64,000 nt of DNA from Streptomyces griseomycini (GTDB lineage: Bacteria > Actinomycetota > Actinomycetes > Streptomycetales > Streptomycetaceae): positions 434,001 through 498,000 of the forward strand of contig NZ_JACHJI010000001.1 in assembly GCF_014203535.1 (NCBI RefSeq). Direction: 5' to 3'. Below the pieces are notes generated by a model. It was given only the letters and a program-made list of their open reading frames with translations. It was not told the DNA's origin and ran no database searches. The translations under genes were made by a program, and so were the position numbers. Positions 1-8,093 of this stretch are shown here, piece after piece (positions within the stretch are counted from its first letter, which is position 1; the number at the start of each line of letters is the position of its first letter).

Positions 1-255
1 CTGGTTGAACTGCTCGTTCGACATGATCTGCAGGCCCGGCCGGGCCAGCTCGGCGCGCATGACGAGCGCCATCACGCCGCCGATCACGAAGAACGCGAAC
101 GACGTCACCAGGTACAGCGTGCCGATCGTCTTGTGGTCCGTGGTCGTCAGCCACTTGACCACGACACTGCCGCGGTTCTGGCGCCGGACCGGCAGTTCGT
201 CCGCGTGGTGGGACCCTGCCGCCTCGGCACCCTGGGGTTGGTTGAGGATGCTCAC
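1..255 (-). CDS. ctaD: Cytochrome c oxidase subunit I, N-terminal part (CtaD)
   Basis: This is the catalytic subunit of the aa3-type terminal oxidase, which transfers electrons from cytochrome c to oxygen in the cytoplasmic membrane. Only the first 85 codons are present; the gene runs off the left edge. The visible part has a short hydrophilic N terminus, the start of a heme-copper oxidase fold ([20 protein letters not shown]) and the first hydrophobic helix. The haem and copper ligands lie outside the window. The GTG start overlaps the stop of ctaC by four bases (GTGA), which implies translational coupling. The identification rests on this N terminus and on its place directly behind ctaC. 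Confidence 0.95.
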   Translation of the reverse strand, partial: MSILNQPQGAEAAGSHHADELPVRRQNRGSVVVKWLTTTDHKTIGTLYLVTSFAFFVIGGVMALVMRAELARPGLQIMSNEQFNQ

Positions 256-1211
256 AGGATGTTCGCCTCCCGGTTCTTCTCGTACTCGCCCTGCTTGATG
301 CCGGCGGGCACGTAACCGGTCTGCCCCTTCTTCACGAGGTCCTTCAGGTGCTGCTCGTAACGCTCGGGGGAGACGACCTTGACGTTGAACAGCATCCGGG
401 AGTGGTCCACGCCGCAGAGCTCGGCGCACTTGCCGAGGAAGGTGCCCTCACGGTTGGGGGTCACCTCGAAGGCGTTGGTGTGGCCCGGGATGACGTCCTG
501 CTTCATCAGGAACGGCACCACCCAGAAGGAGTGGATGACGTCACGCGAGGTCAGCACGAAGCGGACCCGCTTGCCCTCGGGCAGCCACAGGGTGGGGCCC
601 GGGTTGTTGGTCTGCGGGTTCCGGGTGCCGGGGACACCGCAGTCGTAGACACCGCCGGCGTCGGCCGGGAAGGCCTCCTTGTAGCGGTTCGGAATCGCGT
701 CCAGTTCCTTGGCCTTCTTGGCGTCACCCGTGGAACCGTCGACGTTCTCGACGTAGTTGAAGCACCAGCTCCACTGGAAGCCGACCACGTTGATCGTGAC
801 GTCGGGCTTCTTCTCGAGCCTCATGAGCTCGGATTCGTCGCGGGCGGTGAAGTAGAAGAGCACCGAGACGATGAGGAGCGGAACGACCGTGTACAGCGCC
901 TCGATGGGCATGTTGTACCGGGTCTGCGGAGGAACCTCCACCTTGGTGCGGCTGCGCCGGTGGAAGAAAGCACTCCACAGGATCAGACCCCACACCAGCA
1001 CGCCGACGGCGAGCGCGGCGGCCCAGGACCCCTGCCACAGGGAGAGGATCCGCGGAGCCTCTTCCGTGGTGGGGGTGGGCATGCCAAGGCGGGGGAAGTC
1101 CTCCCATGTGCAACCGGTGGCGGTCGCCAGGACCAGGCCCGCGGTCAGTGCCTGCAGCAGCTTCCGCCGCATCGGGCGCCGCGGCGAGCGGTCGGAGCCG
1201 TTGGGACTCAC
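252..1211 (-). CDS. ctaC: Cytochrome c oxidase subunit II (CtaC), lipoprotein type
   Basis: Subunit II carries the CuA centre that receives electrons from cytochrome c. The 319-residue protein begins with a basic segment and a hydrophobic stretch ending in a lipobox-like ATGC (Cys34), so the mature N terminus is probably lipid-modified. Two membrane helices follow at about residues 60-80 and 100-120. The cupredoxin domain has the CuA ligands in the pattern C262xxxC266xxxH270xxM273, plus an upstream histidine in VIHSFW. A second possible start is Met14. The gene reads directly into ctaD with a GTGA overlap. An inverted repeat lies about 86-114 bases upstream of the start. The C terminus extends beyond the minimal family fold, which is usual in actinobacteria. 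Confidence 0.96.
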   Translation of the reverse strand: MSPNGSDRSPRRPMRRKLLQALTAGLVLATATGCTWEDFPRLGMPTPTTEEAPRILSLWQGSWAAALAVGVLVWGLILWSAFFHRRSRTKVEVPPQTRYNMPIEALYTVVPLLIVSVLFYFTARDESELMRLEKKPDVTINVVGFQWSWCFNYVENVDGSTGDAKKAKELDAIPNRYKEAFPADAGGVYDCGVPGTRNPQTNNPGPTLWLPEGKRVRFVLTSRDVIHSFWVVPFLMKQDVIPGHTNAFEVTPNREGTFLGKCAELCGVDHSRMLFNVKVVSPERYEQHLKDLVKKGQTGYVPAGIKQGEYEKNREANIL

Positions 1212-1296
1212 GTAGCGCCTTCCCGAGAGTCTCGCCCGCGCTGTACGGCTGCGGCCTGGCCTTCTCGCTGGTCGGTCGCCGCCCTGCGTCGGGCAG

Positions 1297-1325
1297 GGGT
1301 TTGGATGTTTATGCGGACCAAACCC
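1297..1325. promoter_or_regulatory. Inverted repeat upstream of ctaC
   Basis: Two perfect 8-base arms, GGGTTTGG and CCAAACCC, are separated by 13 bases. They stand in the 283-base gap between the divergent genes ctaC and the desulfurase-TusA gene, about 86-114 bases upstream of the ctaC start. The AT-rich centre contains a possible -10-like stretch on the reverse strand. It could be an operator for the oxidase genes. No known regulator motif is recognised. The rest of the gap shows nothing definite. Confidence 0.4.
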
Positions 1326-1494
1326 TAGCCGACGCCCTTCGAGGGTTCGCGGGGAGGGGTGCCTAGTGGTTCGGGTGGTTCGCTGGTTTGGCGGGTGGGG
1401 GTTGTTCGCGGTCGGTCGCGCGCGGCGGGGCCGCGCGTCGAAACAGTCCGGCGCCCCTGACGGAGCCGCCCTCCCCCGGGTTTAGCGTTGAGGC

Positions 1495-2886
1495 GTGTCC
1501 TACTTCGATGCCGCTTCCGCCGTCCCCCTCCACCCTGTGGCCCGCCAGGCGCTGTGGGCCTCGCTCGACGAGGGGTGGGCGGATCCCGCCCGGTTGTACC
1601 GGGAGGGACGGCGGGCCCGGATGCTGCTGGACGCCGCGCGGGAGGCGGCCGCCGAGGCGGTGGGGTGCCGGCCGGACGAGCTGGTGTTCACCCCGTCCGG
1701 TACGCGGGCGGTGCACACGGGGATCGCGGGGGCGCTGGCGGGACGGCGGCGGGTGGGGCGCCACCTGATCGTGTCCGCGGTCGAACACTCTTCGGTACTC
1801 CATGCGGGGGAAGTTCACCGGGCCGGCGGAGGCTCGGTCACCGAGGTGGCGGTGAACCGCGAGGGGGCGGTGGTTCCTTCGGGTTACGCCGAGGCGCTGC
1901 GGCCGGACACCGCGCTGGCCTGCCTGCAGTCGGCCAACCACGAAGTGGGGACCGAGCAGCCGGTGGCCGAGGTGGCCGAGGCCTGCCGGGCGGCGGGGGT
2001 GCCGCTGCTGGTGGACGCGGCCCAGTCGCTGGGCTGGGCGCCGGTGGAGGGCGACTGGTCACTGCTCACGGCGAGCGCCCACAAGTGGGGCGGGCCGTCG
2101 GGGGTCGGGCTGCTCGTCGTGCGCAAGGGGGTGCGGTTCGCGCCCCAGGGACCGGTGGACGAGCGGGAGTCGGGGCGGGTGGCCGGGTTCGAGAACCTCC
2201 CGGCGATCGTGGCCGCGGCGGCGTCGCTGCGGGCGGTGCGGGCCGAGGCGGCCGAGGAGGCGGCGCGGCTGCGGGAACTGACGGAGCGGATCCGGGCGCG
2301 GGTGCCCCGGCTGGTGCCGGACGCGGAGGTGGTCGGCGACCCGCGGCGGAGGCTGCCGGGCATCGTCACCTTCTCCTGTCTCTACGTCGACGGGGAGACG
2401 CTGCTGCACGAACTGGACCGCGCCGGTTTCTCCGTCTCCTCCGGCTCGTCCTGCACCAGCAGCACGCTGACGCCCAGCCACGTGCTGCGGGCGATGGGGG
2501 TGCTGAGCGAGGGCAACGTCCGGGTCTCGCTGCCGCCGGGGACGGCCCAGGAGGACGTCGAGCGGTTCCTGTCCGTCCTGCCCGGGGTGGTGGCGGGGGT
2601 GCGGGAGAAGCTGGGCGCGCCGGTGTCCGCCGCCGGCGCCGCCGGGGTGGACGGGGGGGACGGCGTCCTGGTCGTGGACGCGGTGGGGCGGCGCTGCCCG
2701 ATCCCGGTGATCGAGCTGGCCAAGGTGATCGGCGACGTGCCGGTGGGCGGCCTGGTGCGGGTCCTCGCGGACGACGAGGCGGCCCGGCTGGACATCCCCG
2801 CGTGGTGCGAGATGCGCGGACAGGAGTACGTGGGTGAGGAACCGGCGGACCGTGGCTCGGCCTATCTGGTCCGCCGGGTCTCGTAG
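1495..2886 (+). CDS. Cysteine desulfurase (class V aminotransferase) fused to TusA/SirA domain
   Basis: The 463-residue protein joins two sulfur-handling domains. Residues 1-370 form a PLP-dependent class V aminotransferase of the NifS/IscS type. The PLP lysine is K197 in AHKWGG and the mobile persulfide cysteine is C320 in SGSSCTSST. Residues about 390-463 form a TusA-like domain with the CPxP motif (C401 in RRCPIPVIELAK), which in known TusA proteins accepts persulfide from IscS. The fusion would pass sulfur within one chain, probably for thio-modification or cofactor synthesis; the final acceptor is not shown by the sequence. The GTG start fits the usual MSYFDAASA N terminus. The gene stands alone between ctaC (divergent) and adoK (convergent). 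Confidence 0.88.
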   Translation: MSYFDAASAVPLHPVARQALWASLDEGWADPARLYREGRRARMLLDAAREAAAEAVGCRPDELVFTPSGTRAVHTGIAGALAGRRRVGRHLIVSAVEHSSVLHAGEVHRAGGGSVTEVAVNREGAVVPSGYAEALRPDTALACLQSANHEVGTEQPVAEVAEACRAAGVPLLVDAAQSLGWAPVEGDWSLLTASAHKWGGPSGVGLLVVRKGVRFAPQGPVDERESGRVAGFENLPAIVAAAASLRAVRAEAAEEAARLRELTERIRARVPRLVPDAEVVGDPRRRLPGIVTFSCLYVDGETLLHELDRAGFSVSSGSSCTSSTLTPSHVLRAMGVLSEGNVRVSLPPGTAQEDVERFLSVLPGVVAGVREKLGAPVSAAGAAGVDGGDGVLVVDAVGRRCPIPVIELAKVIGDVPVGGLVRVLADDEAARLDIPAWCEMRGQEYVGEEPADRGSAYLVRRVS

Positions 2887-2900
2887 CCGGGCGGGGCCGG

Positions 2901-3875
2901 TCAGACCAGGTGCTTCTGCACCTCGGCCGCGGCCTCGTCGCCGTAGGCCTTGGTGAAGCGCTCCATGAAGTGGGCGCGGCGCAGCTGGTACTCCTGGGTG
3001 CCGACGGTCTCGATGACCAGCGTGGCGAGCATGCAGCCGACCTGTGCGGCGCGCTCCAGGGAAACGCCCCAGGCGAGGCCCGACAGGAAGCCGGCGCGGA
3101 AGGCGTCGCCGACGCCGGTCGGGTCGGCCTTGCGCTCCTCGTCGGGGCAGCCGACCTCGATCGGGTCCTCGCCGGCGCGCTCGATGCGCACGCCGCGCGA
3201 ACCGAGGGTGGTGACGCGGTGGCCGACGCGGGTGAGGATCTCGGCGTCGGTCCAGCCCGTCTTGGTCTCGATGAGCCCCTTCTCGTACTCGTTGGAGAAG
3301 AGGTAGGTCGCCCCGTCCAGCAGGATCCGGATCTCCTCGCCGTCCATCCGGGCGATCTGCTGGGAGAAGTCGGCGGCGAACGGGATGCCCCGGGAGCGGC
3401 ACTCCTCGGTGTGGCGGAGCATCGCCTCCGGGTCGTCGGCGCCGATGGAGACCAGGTCGAGGCCGCCCACGCGGTCGGCGACGGTCTTCAGCTCGATCAG
3501 CCGGGCCTCGCTCATCGCGCCCGTGTAGAAGGAGCCGATCTGGTTGTGGTCGGCGTCCGTGGTGCACACGAAGCGGGCGGTGTGCAGGGTGTCGGAGATG
3601 CGGACCGAGGCGGTGTCGACGCCGTGCCGGTCCAGCCAGGCCCGGTACTCGTCGAAGTCGAAGCCCGCGGCGCCGACCAGGATCGGCCGGGTGCCGAGCT
3701 GCCCCATCCCGAAGGCGATGTTCGCGCCGACGCCGCCCCGGCGTACGTCGAGGTTGTCGACCAGGAAGGACAGCGAGACCGTGTGCAGCTGGTCCGCGAC
3801 GAACTGGTCGGCGAAGCGCCCGGGGAAGGTCATGAGGTGGTCGGTGGCGATGGAGCCGGTGACTGCGATGCGCAC
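2901..3875 (-). CDS. adoK: Adenosine kinase, PfkB family
   Basis: This ribokinase-family enzyme should phosphorylate adenosine to AMP in purine salvage. The start is the GTG at 3875, because CAGGAG lies about 8 bases upstream and translation then gives the conserved opening RIAVTGSIATDHLM; longer readings add residues unlike the family. The protein has 324 residues. The PfkB signature DPTGVGDAFRAGF holds the catalytic aspartate D257. The sequence closely resembles M. tuberculosis AdoK (Rv2202c) as I remember it, including the GAMSEAR and TDPTGVGD segments, and it lies near ctaC in both organisms. Many databases would call it only a carbohydrate kinase; substrate assignment is by this similarity. 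Confidence 0.85.
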   Translation of the reverse strand: MRIAVTGSIATDHLMTFPGRFADQFVADQLHTVSLSFLVDNLDVRRGGVGANIAFGMGQLGTRPILVGAAGFDFDEYRAWLDRHGVDTASVRISDTLHTARFVCTTDADHNQIGSFYTGAMSEARLIELKTVADRVGGLDLVSIGADDPEAMLRHTEECRSRGIPFAADFSQQIARMDGEEIRILLDGATYLFSNEYEKGLIETKTGWTDAEILTRVGHRVTTLGSRGVRIERAGEDPIEVGCPDEERKADPTGVGDAFRAGFLSGLAWGVSLERAAQVGCMLATLVIETVGTQEYQLRRAHFMERFTKAYGDEAAAEVQKHLV

Positions 3876-3991
3876 GGCGTGGATTCTCCTGGGGGAGGCG
3901 GTTTGACACTTCACGCTACCGGGTGGGAACCGCCTGTAGAAGCAGGAGAAACTACCCGATAGTAGACCTTTCTTCGTGACCTTCGCGTGCG

Positions 3992-3997
3992 TACGGT
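3992..3997 (+). promoter_or_regulatory. Probable -10 element of a leaderless transcript
   Basis: TACGGT ends 6 bases before the ATG at 4004, and no ribosome binding site lies between them. This spacing puts the transcript start at or next to the start codon. It is the main support for the small gene that follows. Confidence 0.5.
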
Positions 3998-4003
3998 GCC
4001 GAC

Positions 4004-4213
4004 ATGACGAACCTCAAGGCCCACGCCCCCTCCCCGGCCGATCTCGAAGGCGACCTGGCGTCGTTGCGCGGTGACTGCGCCCGGATGGCTCCCCACTGGA
4101 CGGTCCCGGACCGGGGCGCCGCCCGGCCCGTCCCCCCGTCCCTGATCCACGGCGTGACCGTGCCGCCGGCGTCGGCCCGGCTGCTGGACGCGATGTCGGA
4201 GTACGGCGACTGA
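4004..4213 (+). CDS. Small hypothetical protein, 69 aa
   Basis: I do not recognise this protein. It is short, soluble and without membrane segments, and rich in Ala and Pro, with the segment VPPSLIHGVTVPPASARLLDAMSEYGD at its C terminus (quoted in two parts: VPPSLIHGVTV and PPASARLLDAMSEYGD). A TANNNT -10 box 6 bases upstream suggests leaderless expression. It is divergent from adoK. Codon usage has strongly GC-biased third positions like its neighbours, and there is no better reading on either strand. Its function is unknown. Confidence 0.55.
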   Translation: MTNLKAHAPSPADLEGDLASLRGDCARMAPHWTVPDRGAARPVPPSLIHGVTVPPASARLLDAMSEYGD

Positions 4214-4363
4214 GCCGAACCGCGCTCCCGGGGAACCGTGCGCTCCCCCGCTGCGTCCCATCGCTGTCCCCCGTAAAGGGGATGCGGGATACGACCCACC
4301 AGCGGTCCCGGTACGACCGGGCAGGGTCTTCCGGGACAGCTGTGCAGCCGAAGGAGCGATGCG

Positions 4364-6043
4364 GTGAACACCGAGCGACCCGACCACGACGACGCCGAGG
4401 CCGTCCCCCCCGGCGGTGCGCGACACCCCGGGGACGCTTCCGGCGAGGGTGGGACGGAGAGCGCTCCGGAGGAGCGGGGGCGCCGGGAGCGGGGAGCCGC
4501 CGACGGTGCCGAGCCGGCCTCCGCGCGCGGGGAGCGCGAAGAGCGTGAGAAGCACGGGGACCCCGAGGTCGGGGAGGTTCGTGCCGCGCACGGCACCGAC
4601 GACGCCCCGGCTCCCCGGCGGCGCTCCCCCGCGCTGATCGCCTCCGTGGCCGCCGCCGTACTGCTGGTCGGCGGCGGTGGGGCCTGGCTCGCCGGCGCCG
4701 CCGGGGACTCCGGCGGTCGCACGGCGCCCGGGGCCAACGGGGACGCCACCCCGCCCCCGCTGGCGCTCGACGGCCACTCCGAGGGCGGTTCGCCCGGCAT
4801 CGCACCGGGCGAGCCCAACCCCTACGGCGCCACCTACCGCGCCGACGGCACGCTCCCGGACGGTCCCGGCTCGGCGCCGGTCTACCGCGCCGGGGGGCAG
4901 ATCACCCGGGAGCAGGTGGCCGCGCTGGCGAAGGCGCTGGGGATCGACGGCAGGCCGGTGGCGGAGGGCGGGTCCTGGCGGATCGGCGGCCGGGACGGTT
5001 CCGGGCCCGGTCTGCGGGTGGACCGGCAGGCCCCCGGCACCTGGACGTTCAGCCGGTACGCCCCGGGCACCGACAACTGCAAGGGCGCGACGTGCAAGGC
5101 GCCTTCCGCCGGCGGCCCGGCGGTGAGCGAGGAGGCCGCGAAGAAGGCCGCCGCGCCCGTCCTGAAGGCGGTGGGCCAGGACGACGCGAAGCTCGACGCG
5201 GGACAGGTCACGGGCGGCGGACGGGTGGTGAACGCCGACCCCGAGATCGGCGGGCTGCCCACGCACGGCTGGACGACCGGGGTGGTCGTCGGCGCCACGG
5301 GCGAGGTGGTCGGCGGCAGCGGCCGGCTCTCGAAGCCGGTGAAGGGGGACACGTACCCCGTGGTGAGCGCCGAGGAGGCGCTGGACCTGATGAACGCGGC
5401 GCCGGGCGCCGGCCGGCGCGCGGGCACCGGCGGCTGCGCCACTCCCGTCCCGCTGGAGGAACAGGGGCGGCAGGAGCCGTGCGGTGCGGTGACGACCCCG
5501 CCCGGGAAGGGCGCGCTCACCGTCGAGAAGGCGGTGTTCGGGCTGGCCGCGCACGCCGTGGACGGCCGGCCGGCCCTCGTGCCGTCCTGGCTGTTCGAGG
5601 CGCGTCCGGAGGGTGCGAAGGACGCCCTCACGGTGACGTACCCGGCGGTGGACCCGGAGTACCTCGCCCCGCGGGACCGCTCGGGGAGGCCCAGCCCCGA
5701 GCCGACCGTCCCGGGCGACGGGCCGACCGGGACGCCCGCCACCCGGAACGTCGCCGTCGAGGGCTACACCGCCGAGGGCACCGAGCTGACCGTGGGCTTC
5801 ACCGGCGGGGTGTGCGCCGCCTACGGGACGACGGTGAGCGAGAGCGCGGACCGGGTGACGGTCACCGTGACCGAGACGCAGCGGACGGACAAGGTCTGCA
5901 TCCTGATCGCCAAGCAGTACCGGCAGACGGTGCAGCTGGAGGAGCCGCTGGGCGACCGCGAGGTCGTGGGCGCCGACGGCGAGCCGATCCCGCTGCTGAA
6001 GGAGGGCGCACGGCTGCCGGCGCCGTCCTCCGGGGCACGGTAG
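4364..6043 (+). CDS. Membrane-anchored protein with large extracytoplasmic domain
   Basis: The 559-residue protein has a hydrophilic, charged N-terminal tail of about 85 residues, one transmembrane helix at about 88-112 (ALIASVAAAVLLVGGGGAWL) and a large exported domain of about 440 residues. The tail and helix order suggests a single-pass signal anchor. The exported part has several cysteines and no catalytic motif I recognise; it is probably a Streptomyces-specific conserved protein. The start is GTG at 4364 with AAGGAG about 10 bases upstream; the ATG at 4359 is out of frame and meets a stop at once. A strong hairpin follows the stop. Confidence 0.75.
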   Translation: MNTERPDHDDAEAVPPGGARHPGDASGEGGTESAPEERGRRERGAADGAEPASARGEREEREKHGDPEVGEVRAAHGTDDAPAPRRRSPALIASVAAAVLLVGGGGAWLAGAAGDSGGRTAPGANGDATPPPLALDGHSEGGSPGIAPGEPNPYGATYRADGTLPDGPGSAPVYRAGGQITREQVAALAKALGIDGRPVAEGGSWRIGGRDGSGPGLRVDRQAPGTWTFSRYAPGTDNCKGATCKAPSAGGPAVSEEAAKKAAAPVLKAVGQDDAKLDAGQVTGGGRVVNADPEIGGLPTHGWTTGVVVGATGEVVGGSGRLSKPVKGDTYPVVSAEEALDLMNAAPGAGRRAGTGGCATPVPLEEQGRQEPCGAVTTPPGKGALTVEKAVFGLAAHAVDGRPALVPSWLFEARPEGAKDALTVTYPAVDPEYLAPRDRSGRPSPEPTVPGDGPTGTPATRNVAVEGYTAEGTELTVGFTGGVCAAYGTTVSESADRVTVTVTETQRTDKVCILIAKQYRQTVQLEEPLGDREVVGADGEPIPLLKEGARLPAPSSGAR

Positions 6044-6070
6044 GCCCGGCGAGGAGACTGCGGACGCGCC

Positions 6071-6106
6071 GAAGGCGGCGGCCCCCCGCAGGGGACCGCC
6101 GCCTTC
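6071..6106. terminator. Bidirectional hairpin terminator
   Basis: An 11-base perfect stem (GAAGGCGGCGG with CCGCCGCCTTC) has a 14-base loop. It stands between two genes that converge, the membrane-anchored protein and erpA. There is no U tract, as is usual for Streptomyces. Confidence 0.75.
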
Positions 6107-6133
6107 GTCAGGTGCGCGCCGGAAGGGTCCGGT

Positions 6134-6490
6134 TCAGCTGAAGGAGTCGCCGCAGGCGCAGGAGCCGGTGGCGTTCGGGTTGTCGATCGTGAAGCCCTGC
6201 TTCTCGATGGTGTCGACGAAGTCGACGGTGGCGCCGCCCAGGTACGGAGCGCTCATGCGGTCGGTGACGACCTTCACACCGCCGAAGTCCTTCACCACGT
6301 CGCCGTCGAGGGAGCGCTCGTCGAAGAAGAGCTGGTAGCGCAGGCCGGAGCAGCCGCCGGGCTGGACGGCGACACGCAGCGCGAGGTCGTCACGGCCTTC
6401 CTGGTCGAGCAGGGCCTTGACCTTGGCCGCGGCGGCGTCGGTCAGGATGATGCCGTCGGTGACGGTGGTGGTCTCGTCCGATACGGACAT
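6134..6490 (-). CDS. erpA: Iron-sulfur cluster insertion protein, ErpA/IscA (HesB) family
   Basis: This A-type carrier should receive Fe-S clusters and insert them in target proteins. It has 118 residues, the usual size. The three conserved cysteines are present: C47 in GGCSGLRY, and C111 and C113 in CACG near the C terminus. The order erpA-like gene near ctaC and adoK is shared with M. tuberculosis (Rv2204c). The neighbouring divergent gene nadA encodes an Fe-S enzyme, so this carrier is a plausible supplier, though that is inference. The ATG start sits after an AGAGATG stretch that can serve as ribosome binding site. Confidence 0.92.
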   Translation of the reverse strand: MSVSDETTTVTDGIILTDAAAAKVKALLDQEGRDDLALRVAVQPGGCSGLRYQLFFDERSLDGDVVKDFGGVKVVTDRMSAPYLGGATVDFVDTIEKQGFTIDNPNATGSCACGDSFS

Positions 6491-6669
6491 CTACATCTCT
6501 CCCGGGTTGTACGGAGACTGCTTGCCGACGGTTCCAACCGGCGGGGCCGCGGATTCATTCCGGGCCGGGCACTTGTTCTCTTCGGCTCTTCCTCATGCTC
6601 GCACACACCGTGCGGAGCGGAAAACGGCTCCTTCGGGGCCCGCCGGGAATGAAAGGCCGGGCTCCGGGA

Positions 6670-6736
6670 TTCACGTCACATGGACGCTATGGCCATCGTC
6701 AACGTGACGTGAACCGGTTATGATAGATAGCGTCAA
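6670..6736. promoter_or_regulatory. nadA promoter with nested inverted repeats
   Basis: A perfect 10-base inverted repeat (TTCACGTCAC at 6670-6679, GTGACGTGAA at 6704-6713) encloses 24 bases with a smaller palindrome ATGGCCAT. A second, offset pair (TGGACGCTAT at 6681-6690, ATAGCGTCAA at 6727-6736, 8 of 10 pairing) brackets the -10 box TATGAT at 6719-6724. The expected -35 position falls inside the first repeat. This layout fits repressor control of NAD synthesis. The regulator is not identified, and the site does not match a motif I can name. The remaining erpA-nadA gap (6491-6669) shows nothing else definite. Confidence 0.6.
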
Positions 6737-6827
6737 TCCGACGAAAAGTCGAAAAGATGTCCCGCATGTCCCGCCGGGTCCGGCCCAGACCGGCCCGGCG
6801 AGCCGCAGAACAGAAAGGGTGCGTGTC

Positions 6828-8012
6828 GTGACCACCGCCCAGACCCAGGAGCTCGACGTACAGCCGACGCCCCTCGCCCTGCTGCTCCTCGGCCGTGAGG
6901 CCGACCCCAGGAGCGAGCGCGGTGTGGAGTGTCCCGGCGACCTGCCCTCGCCGTCCGACCCGGACCTGGTCGAGCGCGCCCGCGCGGCCAAGGAGAAGCT
7001 CGGGGACAAGGTCTTCGTGCTCGGTCACCACTACCAGCGCGACGAGGTCATCCAGTTCGCCGACGTCACGGGCGACTCCTTCAAGCTGGCCCGGGACGCC
7101 GCCGCGCGCCCGGAGGCCGAGTACATCGTGTTCTGCGGCGTCCACTTCATGGCGGAGTCCGCGGACATCCTGACGTCCGACGACCAGAAGGTGGTCCTGC
7201 CCGACCTCGCGGCCGGCTGCTCCATGGCCGACATGGCCACCGCCGAGCAGGTCGCCGAGTGCTGGGACGTGCTGACCGAGGCCGGCGTGGCCGAGCAGGT
7301 CGTGCCGGTGTCGTACATGAACTCCTCCGCCGACATCAAGGCCTTCACGGGCAAGCACGGCGGCACGATCTGCACCTCCTCCAACGCCGAGCGCGCGCTG
7401 GAGTGGGCCTTCCGGCAGGGCGAGAAGGTGCTCTTCCTGCCCGACCAGCACCTGGGCCGCAACACCGCGGTGCGGGACATGGGGATGTCCCTGGAGGACT
7501 GCGTCGTCTACAACCCGCACAAGCCGAACGGCGGGCTGACCGCGGACGAGCTGCGCGCCGCGAAGATGATCCTGTGGCGCGGCCACTGCTCGGTGCACGG
7601 CCGCTTCAGCCTCGACTCGGTCAACGACGTGCGCGAGCGGATCCCGGACGTGAACGTCCTGGTGCACCCCGAGTGCCGGCACGAGGTCGTGGCCGCCGCG
7701 GACTACGTCGGCTCGACCGAGTACATCATCAAGACGCTGGAGGCGGCCCCGGCGGGCTCCAAGTGGGCCATCGGCACGGAGCTGAACCTGGTGCGCCGAC
7801 TGGCGAACCGTTTCGCGCCCGAGGGCAAGGAGATCGTGTTCCTCGACAAGACGGTCTGCTTCTGCTCCACCATGAACCGCATCGACCTCCCCCACCTGGT
7901 CTGGGCCCTGGAGTCCCTCGCCGAGGGCAACCTGGTCAACCGCATCGAGGTGGACGAGGAGACCGAGGCGTTCGCGAAGCTGGCGCTGGAGCGGATGCTC
8001 GCACTGCCGTAG
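6828..8012 (+). CDS. nadA: Quinolinate synthase NadA
   Basis: NadA condenses iminoaspartate with dihydroxyacetone phosphate to quinolinate, a step of de novo NAD synthesis, using a [4Fe-4S] cluster. The 394-residue length is normal for the long actinobacterial form. Conserved cysteines appear in YIVFCGVHF, in VHPECRHEV and in KTVCFCSTMN. The start is the GTG at 6828 with GAAAGGG about 8 bases upstream; another GTG at 6819 overlaps that site and is less likely. The usual partners nadB and nadC are not in the window, so this gene is transcribed alone. Nested inverted repeats cover the promoter. Confidence 0.95.
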   Translation: MTTAQTQELDVQPTPLALLLLGREADPRSERGVECPGDLPSPSDPDLVERARAAKEKLGDKVFVLGHHYQRDEVIQFADVTGDSFKLARDAAARPEAEYIVFCGVHFMAESADILTSDDQKVVLPDLAAGCSMADMATAEQVAECWDVLTEAGVAEQVVPVSYMNSSADIKAFTGKHGGTICTSSNAERALEWAFRQGEKVLFLPDQHLGRNTAVRDMGMSLEDCVVYNPHKPNGGLTADELRAAKMILWRGHCSVHGRFSLDSVNDVRERIPDVNVLVHPECRHEVVAAADYVGSTEYIIKTLEAAPAGSKWAIGTELNLVRRLANRFAPEGKEIVFLDKTVCFCSTMNRIDLPHLVWALESLAEGNLVNRIEVDEETEAFAKLALERMLALP

Positions 8013-8040
8013 CCGTGCGGCCCGTGGCCGCCCGCGACGA

Positions 8041-8074
8041 AGGCCCACCCGGAACCTCGGTGCCGGGTGGGCCC
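8041..8074. terminator. Hairpin terminator between nadA and the RND gene
   Basis: A 12-base stem (AGGCCCACCCGG with its near-complement ending at 8074) has a 10-base loop. It can end both of the converging transcripts. Confidence 0.7.
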
Positions 8075-8093
8075 TCCTCTGTGTGCGGGCCGG

